Positions 1 to 5,481 of a stretch of 6,027 nt of DNA are shown here, in pieces. The stretch is from Saprospiraceae bacterium (GTDB taxonomy: Bacteria > Bacteroidota > Bacteroidia > Chitinophagales > Saprospiraceae), in assembly GCA_023300835.1 (NCBI GenBank), contig JALZVB010000189.1:1-6027 (forward strand), read 5' to 3'. Position 1 is the stretch's first letter. Each line of letters opens with the position of its first letter. The notes under the pieces are model-generated. The model was not told where the DNA came from. It worked only from the letters and a program-made list of their open reading frames with translations, and made no database searches. Made by a program: the position numbers and the translations under genes.

Positions 1-1422
1 ACCTGATATCCAATGGCCATTACTTACATCCCAGGGTTGGTAACCTTGATTAGCATTCTGTTTACCTACAAAGTTCCACATGAAATATCTCCAATACATC
101 CACCCCATCTGATACTTAAACATATACTTGAGGTTATAACCAAAACTCGGTCTACCCTTCAAGTCTTTACCCATAATGGCTTTATGCCATTGTTTATGTA
201 ACTCTGGCCTTGATCCTTCTGTATGTCCTATACGAGGTAAGAACATTTTATCTCTGTTGTCATATTTGTATTGTAGTTTTTCATCTACTTTGACATATTT
301 ATCACCTACACGACCATCTCTATCTTCTTTATCTAGGCTTTTAGGCTTGGCACCAAAGTGTGGCCCATATAACAAAGCCCGTTCACCATATTGTTCTCTG
401 TTGATATAAGGAAGAACTCGCATGGCATCACTAGGAACATTCATGTTTACTGGCGTATCAGCATTAGCTCTTATTATAATAACACCTATTGTAGAGAAAC
501 CAATAGCAACCATTACGAGACTCATTATGATAAGTTGAGTCTTGTACCATCCTCTACTATGCGTTAATTTAAGAAGGAAGTATGTTAATAACCCTACTAG
601 AATAAGCGCAACAAATAATCCAGAATGGAAAGGAAGACCAAAACTGTTTACCAAAGGCTTCTCAAGGTTTTTCCATAACGTTGGGATACCTACAATAATA
701 AGTTTCTGTACCAATGGAATGAAAGCAGCGCCACCTAACATGGCTAGGCCTAAGCCAATTATGTTGGTTTTTTCATGTTTTTTGTAATAATATAGAACGC
801 CTAATGCCGGGAATGTCAACAAACTCAACAAGTGAACACCTATAGATAGACCGGCTATGTAGGCAGTTAGAACCAACCACTTATCTGTCTGTACAGTATC
901 AGGTAGGCTATACCACTTCAATGCAGACCATACCGTAAGAATTGTAAAACATGTTGACATAGAATATACCTCGCCTTCTACACCAGAAAACCATATCGAA
1001 GAACAAAAAGCGGTAGCCAATCCTCCTACAATTCCGCCTAGCGCAAGTGAAACATTCTGACTTCCTGAAGTCGTTCCATCTCTTCCTACAAGACTTAACT
1101 TACCTAGGATGATAACAATTCTGGCAATTATTCCTGCACCTAAGGCTGTAAGTGCACCATTCATAAGGTTAACGGCAAAGGCTATATCAGCAGGATCACT
1201 AGAGAGAATACTCCCTAACCAAGCAAATATTCTACCGATCAACATAAATAATGGGGCCCCTGGCGGGTGAACAACCTCTAGTTTATATGCACCTAGAATA
1301 AACTCTCCGCAATCCCAAAGACTGCCGGTTCTCTCTACGGAGAAAAAGTAAACAACAAGTGCAATTGCAAATACAGTCCAACTGGCGATTTGATTTGCTC
1401 TTTTTATAGAATTTATCTGCAT
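1..1422 (-). CDS. DUF2723 family membrane glycosyltransferase (GT-C fold, TMEM260-like), C-terminus missing
   Basis: The frame is open for 474 codons from an ATG at 1422 to the left edge, so the C-terminal part is outside the window; family members usually have about 1000 residues. After a first membrane helix (about 12-28) comes the family signature LWDCGEF (35-41) followed by HPPGAP (52-57). Further marks are GVEGEVYS (147-154), GVHLLS (195-200), NREQYGERALLYGP (341-354) and WRYFMWNF (444-451). Hydrophobic helices lie near 81-106, 124-145, 155-172, 183-213, 220-245, 271-290 and 301-323, after which a soluble region begins. This is PF11028, assigned to glycosyltransferase family 117; the eukaryotic homologue TMEM260 is a protein O-mannosyltransferase. 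By analogy with GT-C enzymes, Asp37/Glu40 in the first external loop are candidate catalytic acids (inference). The likely role is lipid-linked sugar transfer at the periplasmic face of the inner membrane; donor and acceptor are unknown. The gene has its own promoter motif at 1508-1515 and lies downstream of porQ on the same strand. Confidence 0.92.
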   Translation of the reverse strand, partial: MQINSIKRANQIASWTVFAIALVVYFFSVERTGSLWDCGEFILGAYKLEVVHPPGAPLFMLIGRIFAWLGSILSSDPADIAFAVNLMNGALTALGAGIIARIVIILGKLSLVGRDGTTSGSQNVSLALGGIVGGLATAFCSSIWFSGVEGEVYSMSTCFTILTVWSALKWYSLPDTVQTDKWLVLTAYIAGLSIGVHLLSLLTFPALGVLYYYKKHEKTNIIGLGLAMLGGAAFIPLVQKLIIVGIPTLWKNLEKPLVNSFGLPFHSGLFVALILVGLLTYFLLKLTHSRGWYKTQLIIMSLVMVAIGFSTIGVIIIRANADTPVNMNVPSDAMRVLPYINREQYGERALLYGPHFGAKPKSLDKEDRDGRVGDKYVKVDEKLQYKYDNRDKMFLPRIGHTEGSRPELHKQWHKAIMGKDLKGRPSFGYNLKYMFKYQMGWMYWRYFMWNFVGKQNANQGYQPWDVSNGHWISG

Positions 1423-1473
1423 TATATTTAAAGTCTAACAAGTTAATTTACAATAATCTATATGTGTATAGGT

Positions 1474-1496
1474 ATGTATATGCGTCACTTATACAT
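1474..1496 (-). repeat. 7-bp inverted repeat in the leader of the DUF2723 gene
   Basis: ATGTATA (1474-1480) and TATACAT (1490-1496) are perfect inverted copies around a 9-nt loop. They lie just downstream of the predicted -7 motif, so they would fall at the very 5' end of the mRNA, where a hairpin could protect the transcript or an operator could sit. The arms are AT-rich and short, so chance is a real alternative. Confidence 0.3.
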
Positions 1497-1507
1497 GACA
1501 AGACCGC

Positions 1508-1515
1508 CAAAGATA
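1508..1515 (-). promoter_or_regulatory. Bacteroidota -7 promoter motif for the DUF2723 gene
   Basis: The minus strand reads TATCTTTG here, an exact match to the TAnnTTTG -7 element of the Bacteroidota primary sigma factor. A TTG at the expected distance upstream (about 19-23 nt) is not present, so the -33 half is weak. Transcription would begin near 1500, leaving a leader of about 78 nt before the ATG at 1422. Confidence 0.5.
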
Positions 1516-1590
1516 GGTTAGCGTTCCAAAAACCTATGTTAATCACTCATTAAAATTAACAAATAAGAAGAAAGAGGGGGTTATTTATCT

Positions 1591-1604
1591 ACGAACAGCT
1601 TCGT
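1591..1604 (-). terminator. possible weak hairpin terminator after porQ
   Basis: ACGAA-(4 nt)-TTCGT forms a perfect 5-bp stem beginning 4 nt past the porQ stop codon. No clean run of T follows on the minus strand; only a pyrimidine-rich stretch appears about 15 nt later. It may end or slow porQ transcription before the DUF2723 promoter, but the signal is weak. Confidence 0.25.
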
Positions 1605-1607
1605 TTA

Positions 1608-2657
1608 CTAGATTTTGTTGAAGATTCTATCCATATTGAACGTAATACTCAAGTGATTGCTAGAACCAGCGAGGTGGTAAGTTCCTACACCATAATCGAT
1701 TCTGATTTTTTTGATATTAAATCCTACCCCAAACGAGAATCCGGCCGTCGAACGAAACGTCCTTACTCTTAACTCCTGTCTACGCAGATGATTATATCCA
1801 AACCTTAATCTAAATTGCTCACGTGAACCAATAAGAAACTCACCACTTATTATCAAGTGTCTGAAGAGGTTGTCAAAATTCCTACTGAAAGTAGACTTGC
1901 TGTCAATATTCCCTACTAAGTCTATAGAGTTATCTAAGTCCGGATCATCATATCTTATATAAGGACTCTGTAGGTTATGACCTATAACAGATATTCTGAA
2001 TGGTAAATGCTGCAATCGCTTAGCATACCCCAGTTGTAAATCAAATGGTAGAGACTTGCGCTCATCTACAAGCGGAGATAATTCTCCACCTATATTTTTA
2101 AACACAAGAGCCCAAGAAGAATTATTATCTGGCTTATTGTAATGAAAACCTATGTCTACACCAATAGCTACGGACCTATAGCTTGCATAGTTACCCGTAA
2201 GTAATTTTAGGTTTATACCACCCTGTATTCTTTCGTTCAATTTTTTAGCTACCCCAGCAACAAGAGCAGTTTCTCTTGCTGAAAATTCTCCAGTAATGTT
2301 TCCAAACTCATCAGCTTGGTCAAAATCTCCAAAATTGACGTATTGTATCGCAGCATGACTAGCTATGCCCCATTTCTTGAGATACTTTCCGTAAGCCACA
2401 TTCCCTTGCTGGACACCTGCAAAATGAAAATTGTTGTTGACACTTAGCTTATTATTCATCAAGCTATCCGTAACAGCTGGGTTATATTGAGCCAGAGCAA
2501 CATCACCATCAGTTACATTAATAAGACTACCTCCAAGTGCTGTTATACGAGCATTGGTAGGTAAACTAGTGGATTCAAAAGCATGTTGACCTCCGATCTG
2601 TGAATAGAGTAAAGTCCCGAGGAGACTTAAGCATATGCAACTTATAATAGCTTTCAT
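1608..2657 (-). CDS. porQ: type IX secretion system outer-membrane protein PorQ
   Basis: This 349-residue protein matches the usual PorQ length (about 330-350). A signal peptide covers about residues 1-20 and ends in LLYSQ, with cleavage likely after Gln20. The mature N-terminus has the family pattern: a GG pair (22-23), LPTNARITALGG (32-43) and an NPA motif (59-61). The remainder alternates short amphipathic strands typical of a FadL/PorV-like outer-membrane beta-barrel and ends in strand-like YHLAGSSNHLSITFNM. In the family, PorQ anchors PorZ in the attachment complex that also contains PorU and PorV; this complex cleaves the C-terminal signal of secreted proteins and links them to A-LPS. 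The gene starts 38 bp after the stop of a repeat lipoprotein gene, with no promoter motif seen between them, so the two are probably one transcript. No cmk gene, a frequent porQ neighbour in this phylum, is present here. The sequence alone does not show which substrates it serves. Confidence 0.9.
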   Translation of the reverse strand: MKAIISCICLSLLGTLLYSQIGGQHAFESTSLPTNARITALGGSLINVTDGDVALAQYNPAVTDSLMNNKLSVNNNFHFAGVQQGNVAYGKYLKKWGIASHAAIQYVNFGDFDQADEFGNITGEFSARETALVAGVAKKLNERIQGGINLKLLTGNYASYRSVAIGVDIGFHYNKPDNNSSWALVFKNIGGELSPLVDERKSLPFDLQLGYAKRLQHLPFRISVIGHNLQSPYIRYDDPDLDNSIDLVGNIDSKSTFSRNFDNLFRHLIISGEFLIGSREQFRLRFGYNHLRRQELRVRTFRSTAGFSFGVGFNIKKIRIDYGVGTYHLAGSSNHLSITFNMDRIFNKI

Positions 2658-2695
2658 AACTGAATTTGCCTTAATTGATAGTTCGTATTTATTAT

Positions 2696-3301
2696 TTATT
2701 CACCGATAGACCAGGTTGTCGTACAGACAGCCAGACTATCACACATCATCTTCTTGATCAATGTACCCTCTTTATTGTATTGCTGTAACAATCCGAACTC
2801 ATTATCACCATCAAGGTAAGTCCCTTCCCACTTTACCTGACCATTGGTATAGTACTCTTTGAATGGGCCGTTTTCGTTATTGTTTGCCATAGTTACTTCC
2901 TCGGTAAGAATGCCACCTTCATTATATTTTTTAAGTAATCCACTCATGGTTCCAGCAACATATGGCACCTCTAGACTCAAGACACCAGTATCATAATACA
3001 CCTTGTAGTCACCCACAATTATATCATTTAGATAAGTTTCTTCTATTTCGGGATGGCCTGACTTGTGGTAGATAGTTCGCAATCCATCGAGGTGATCATT
3101 TCTGTATAGAGATACCTCTATCTTGTTACCTTCTTCGTCAAAAGATTCGTAGCTCCCGTTTTTTTGCCCAGAGTCATTGACTTGATAGCGTTCTGAGATA
3201 GCTCCAGATGCGGCCTTCTTTTCAACAAAATTTGATTTCTTACAAGAAGAAAAAACTAAAAAGAAGAGGATGCTTAGCGCAAATGCGTATTTCATTTTCA
3301 T
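2696..3301 (-). CDS. MORN-variant (YwqK-like) repeat lipoprotein
   Basis: This 201-residue protein has a lipoprotein signal: a basic MKMK start, a hydrophobic core (about 5-17) and FSSC with the lipidated Cys20, followed by two Lys. Six repeats follow with glycines at residues 49, 73, 97, 121, 145 and 170. The first five are exactly 24 residues apart, with the consensus G-x-x-x-x-Y-x-x-x-G-x-(L/V)-x-x-E-x-x-Y. This is the MORN_2 type found in YwqK-family proteins, often labelled 'antitoxin' in databases; nothing here supports a toxin-antitoxin function. The tail (185-201) has two cysteines (187, 193) that could form a disulfide in the periplasm. The protein is expected to be anchored in an envelope membrane and probably binds a partner or glycan through its beta-hairpin ladder (inference). 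The start at 3301 is preferred; a second ATG two codons later (3295) is equally plausible. It lies just upstream of porQ, which suggests an envelope or secretion-related role, but the function is unknown. Confidence 0.85.
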   Translation of the reverse strand: MKMKYAFALSILFFLVFSSCKKSNFVEKKAASGAISERYQVNDSGQKNGSYESFDEEGNKIEVSLYRNDHLDGLRTIYHKSGHPEIEETYLNDIIVGDYKVYYDTGVLSLEVPYVAGTMSGLLKKYNEGGILTEEVTMANNNENGPFKEYYTNGQVKWEGTYLDGDNEFGLLQQYNKEGTLIKKMMCDSLAVCTTTWSIGE

Positions 3302-3375
3302 TCAGTTGCCGTTGAATAGGATTAGATCAATTATAACAAGAGATTTATCGTAAATATTGCCATTACAGTTAAACT

Positions 3376-3383
3376 CAAATGTA
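3376..3383 (-). promoter_or_regulatory. candidate -7 promoter motif for the lipoprotein-porQ unit
   Basis: The minus strand reads TACATTTG, matching TAnnTTTG. No TTG lies at the normal upstream spacing, so support comes from one element only. It would give a leader of roughly 65-70 nt before the start at 3301. Confidence 0.4.
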
Positions 3384-3562
3384 ATTAAGAGATCTCCACG
3401 ACATAATAAAAGTAGTAGAATTTGATGGATTCTATTCATTCTATACAAAGCATAATCAATTTATCAGTCCTGAAAGTCATTAACAATTCTATCACTGCTT
3501 AAGTTAAAAAGATTCTGTTTTAAGATTTTCTACCTAATTAACGACCATAAAGCTGTTTTTTC

Positions 3563-3594
3563 TTGATTTATAAATAGAAATTTCTCTATCTTTG
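3563..3594 (+). promoter_or_regulatory. Bacteroidota-type promoter of rpmH
   Basis: A -33 TTG (3563-3565) and a perfect -7 TATCTTTG (3587-3594) are separated by 21 nt, which fits the TTG / TAnnTTTG promoter of this phylum. Transcription should start near 3600, giving a leader of about 45 nt ahead of the ATG at 3647. It probably drives rpmH and, by read-through, rnpA. Confidence 0.8.
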
Positions 3595-3646
3595 CACTCT
3601 TTTAAGCGCCTCAGGCAAACTACAAATTTTATAAAAAAGTTTTACG

Positions 3647-3802
3647 ATGAAACGTACATTCCAACCATCTAGAAGAAAGAGAGTTAACAAGCACGGTTTT
3701 AGATCTAGAATGGCTACTAAGAGCGGTCGTAAAGTATTGGCAAACAGAAGAGCTAAAGGTAGAGCGAAGCTTACTGTTTCTGATGACATGAGAGTTAAGT
3801 AA
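3647..3802 (+). CDS. rpmH: 50S ribosomal protein L34
   Basis: This 51-residue, strongly basic protein starts MKRTFQPSRRKRVNKHGFR, the diagnostic L34 N-terminus (MKRTFQPS-x-xKR-x-x-x-HGFR), and continues with RMATKSGRKVLANRRAKGR, the conserved second half. It is a structural protein of the large ribosomal subunit that packs against 23S rRNA. The short acidic-basic tail SDDMRVK is a minor lineage extension over the 44-46 residues of many L34 proteins. The start is fixed by homology; an A/T-rich stretch, not a Shine-Dalgarno site, precedes it, as expected for Bacteroidota. It is the first gene after a strong promoter and is followed by rnpA, the usual partner in most bacteria. The long minus-strand open frame across it is only its antisense shadow. 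Confidence 0.98.
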   Translation: MKRTFQPSRRKRVNKHGFRSRMATKSGRKVLANRRAKGRAKLTVSDDMRVK

Positions 3803-3846
3803 AATTTCTCTCCCTTTTCTATGGAATGGCTAAATAATTAAGTATT

Positions 3847-3956
3847 GCGTTTTGACTAGGAGTTTTGAGTCAGAACAAGGCAAAAAAACACAGGGATAGT
3901 AAGCTATCACGAGGCTCTTTAACGGAGTGCTGCCGCAAAAGTGACAGTCATAAATC
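3847..3956. repeat. 110-bp degenerate palindrome between rpmH and rnpA
   Basis: The two 53-nt arms (3847-3899 and 3904-3956) are inverted copies around a 4-nt loop. By ungapped pairing, 32 of 53 positions are complementary. The centre, GATAG-TAAG-CTATC (3895-3908), is perfect, and the outer parts (3853-3876 against 3927-3950) match at 17 of 24 positions, whereas the zone between is mostly mismatched. On the minus strand, five of the mismatches become G-U pairs. The right arm contains a smaller hairpin (3929-3948: 8-nt arms with an AAAA loop, one mismatch and two wobble pairs). It could be a decayed REP- or MITE-like palindrome or a structured leader for rnpA. No known family is recognised. 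Confidence 0.5.
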
Positions 3957-3998
3957 GGAAAATTATTTTTTATCCATTCCAAAACGAGTCATACAACT

Positions 3999-4454
3999 AT
4001 GGCTCTCCATAGATCACTTAATAAGAAAGATCGACTTAAGAGTAAAATTCTCTTGGATCGCTTGTTTGAGATTAAACAATCAGAGTTTGTTTATCCATTC
4101 ACCGTTCTATATGAGAAACATACTGTTGTGTTAGAAACGTTACCTAATACTCCCGCTCCTCCTCCTGTACTCTTCAGCGTTTCTGTACCTAAAAGAAAAA
4201 TAAGGCAAGCCGTAAAGCGCAACCTTATTAAACGCAGAGTAAGGGAGGCTTACAGATTAAACAAACACATATTGACTGAAGCTGTAAATTCCAGTGAGGA
4301 AACCTATCACTTAAGTCTGATGTTCATATATATACAATCAAAAATACTGGATTACAAAAGCATTGAAAAAAGTGTTGTAAGGTTGATAAACAAGCTAGTT
4401 TCCCAAATAGAAAACACTGAAGAGGATATATCTAAAGCCAAAACTGATATCTGA
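3999..4454 (+). CDS. rnpA: ribonuclease P protein component
   Basis: RnpA binds the catalytic RNase P RNA and helps it position precursor tRNA for removal of the 5' leader. The N-terminal LNKKDRLKSK (7-16) corresponds to the usual start of the family. The key mark is the RNR motif at residues 72-86 (VKRNLIKRRVREAYR), which includes the RNA-contacting Lys/Arg residues, preceded by FSVSVPKRK (59-67) on the central strand. At 151 residues it is longer than the typical 110-135. The extra length lies in a proline-rich loop (LPNTPAPPP, 48-56) and a hydrophilic tail of about 15 residues. The ATG at 3999 fits the alignment; an overlapping frame opening at a TTG at 3865 overlaps rnpA in another frame, has no family features and is not called. 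The gene lies 196 bp after rpmH, the conserved order, and most likely depends on the rpmH promoter because no TAnnTTTG motif was found in the spacer. Confidence 0.96.
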   Translation: MALHRSLNKKDRLKSKILLDRLFEIKQSEFVYPFTVLYEKHTVVLETLPNTPAPPPVLFSVSVPKRKIRQAVKRNLIKRRVREAYRLNKHILTEAVNSSEETYHLSLMFIYIQSKILDYKSIEKSVVRLINKLVSQIENTEEDISKAKTDI

Positions 4455-4534
4455 TGATTCTTTATCATACCTTTATAAGAGAATAATTAGGATATTTAGG
4501 TACTTATTTATGTCACTATAGCAGATTAACAATT

Positions 4535-5323
4535 TTGACTATCAAACGATTTTTCATACATCTATTACTCATGGCTGCGCTTCTCGCAGTTGTATTTGCT
4601 GCAGTGCTACTTTGGTTAAGGGTATATACTAACCATGGACAGAAACTAGAGCTAACTAGTTATGTAGGACAAAATTTTGAAGAAGCGGCTTCAGACGCCA
4701 AGAAAGCCAGTTTCAAACTCATTGTCAAGGACTCCATACATAAGGTAGGTCAGCCAGGAGGTGTTATTTTGACACAGAACCCAGGCGCAGGAAATAAAGT
4801 AAAAGAAAACAGGAAGATATATGTGGATGTAACTAAGTATAATCCAGATGAAATATTACTTAAAAACCTATCTATACTATACGGTCGCCAGTATACCGCT
4901 AAGGTCGAAGAGTTGAATTCTCTAGAGATAAAAAGTAATGTAAAAGGATATAGATACGATATCGGAGAATCAGATCATATTTTAGAAGTATGGTACGATG
5001 GGAGACTTGTTGATGGTGCAAGTGGAAGAAAGTCAAATGTCAAAATAAAAAAAGGAGATACACTTAATTTCGTACTAAGTGAAACTAAAGGTGCAATAGT
5101 ACAAATACCTGATCTGGTATGTCAACAGTTCTCAACAGCTAACTTTATTCTAGATGCCAGTCAATTTGACTTGGGCTCTGTAGAACAAGTAGGTGCTATT
5201 ACAGATGTGAATACAGCCTATGTCATAGGCCAGAACCCATCTTATGAAGATGGAAGGAAAATAAATACTGGAACACTTATAGAAATAACAATTCAGCAAG
5301 ACCAACCAGAAAGCTGCAAATAA
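4535..5323 (+). CDS. membrane-anchored PASTA domain protein
   Basis: This 262-residue protein has a short basic cytoplasmic end (TIKR), one membrane helix (about 8-28) and an extracytoplasmic part with three PASTA-like modules (about 38-100, 102-183 and 185-257). Modules 1 and 3 show the usual pattern: a (V/L)-G/C-x-x-F-x-x-A opening (YVGQNFEEA at 43-51; PDLVCQQFSTA in module 3) and a QNP motif (TQNPGAG, GQNPSYEDG) before the last strand. The middle module lacks QNP and is divergent. PASTA modules in kinases and PBPs bind muropeptides or beta-lactam-like ligands; in Bacteroidota such kinase-free PASTA proteins are common and their role is poorly known, probably peptidoglycan-linked. The start chosen is TTG at 4535, because it supplies positive charges before the helix; an ATG 12 codons later (4571) would cut into the helix. 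An in-frame stop at 4484 limits any upstream extension. It lies 80 bp after rnpA on the same strand. Confidence 0.88.
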   Translation: MTIKRFFIHLLLMAALLAVVFAAVLLWLRVYTNHGQKLELTSYVGQNFEEAASDAKKASFKLIVKDSIHKVGQPGGVILTQNPGAGNKVKENRKIYVDVTKYNPDEILLKNLSILYGRQYTAKVEELNSLEIKSNVKGYRYDIGESDHILEVWYDGRLVDGASGRKSNVKIKKGDTLNFVLSETKGAIVQIPDLVCQQFSTANFILDASQFDLGSVEQVGAITDVNTAYVIGQNPSYEDGRKINTGTLIEITIQQDQPESCK

Positions 5324-5328
5324 CTACG

Positions 5329-5345
5329 TATTTCAGGTTGAAATA
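5329..5345 (+). terminator. possible hairpin terminator after the PASTA gene
   Basis: TATTTCA-GGT-TGAAATA forms a perfect 7-bp stem with a 3-nt loop, starting 5 nt after the stop codon. Its position suits a terminator, but only a mixed pyrimidine/AT stretch follows, not a clean T run, and the stem is AT-rich. Confidence 0.35.
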
Positions 5346-5372
5346 GTTCCTACTATATATAAACAAAAAATA

Positions 5373-5395
5373 AATGTTAAAATAAATTTAACATT
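5373..5395. repeat. perfect 9-bp AT-rich inverted repeat before the TM-helix gene
   Basis: AATGTTAAA (5373-5381) and TTTAACATT (5387-5395) are exact inverted copies around a 5-nt loop. The repeat lies about 90 bp upstream of the next start and just before a near-promoter motif (ATGCTTTG, 5408-5415). It could be an operator or a weak terminator; the function is not shown. Confidence 0.4.
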
Positions 5396-5481
5396 ATGTG
5401 TTACCTAATGCTTTGTTCGAAGTCTAAAAAGCAATCTAATCTTATTGATTAATCTATTATTTATCTAAAACGAATTTTAAA

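Larger units (their letters stand above)
3302..3646. other. divergent intergenic region between the lipoprotein gene and rpmH
   Basis: This 345-bp AT-rich spacer separates the leftward lipoprotein-porQ unit from the rightward rpmH unit. It holds the rpmH promoter near its right end and a candidate promoter for the lipoprotein gene near its left end. The 7-mer ATTCTAT occurs three times (3429, 3438, 3486), and a TTAAAA/TTTTAA inverted pair lies near 3505-3525; both are unremarkable in DNA this AT-rich. No convincing small ORF or RNA gene was seen. Confidence 0.6.

Noticed and set aside
13..787. Three plus-strand open frames
   Set aside because: They lie opposite the DUF2723 gene, whose long open frame and family motifs are unambiguous.
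2696..3301. Toxin-antitoxin interpretation of the YwqK-like repeat protein
   Set aside because: The protein has a lipoprotein signal and no toxin-like partner gene; the database label is not evidence of function.
3586..3789. Minus-strand open frame of 67 codons across rpmH
   Set aside because: It is the antisense of the highly conserved L34 gene and covers the rpmH promoter; it is a shadow.
3969..4098. Two TTATCCATT strings (near 3969 and 4090) resembling DnaA boxes, considered because rpmH-rnpA is near oriC in many bacteria
   Set aside because: Each differs from TTATCCACA at two positions, one lies inside rnpA, and there is no cluster or dnaA gene, so an origin is not supported.
3865..4134. 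Open frame of 89 codons starting with TTG upstream of and overlapping rnpA
   Set aside because: It overlaps the certain rnpA gene in another frame, runs through the degenerate palindrome, and its composition shows no protein family features.
4454..4468. ATGAT/ATCAT hairpin at the rnpA stop codon as a terminator
   Set aside because: It is a 5-bp AT-rich stem overlapping the stop codon without a following T run; too weak to call.
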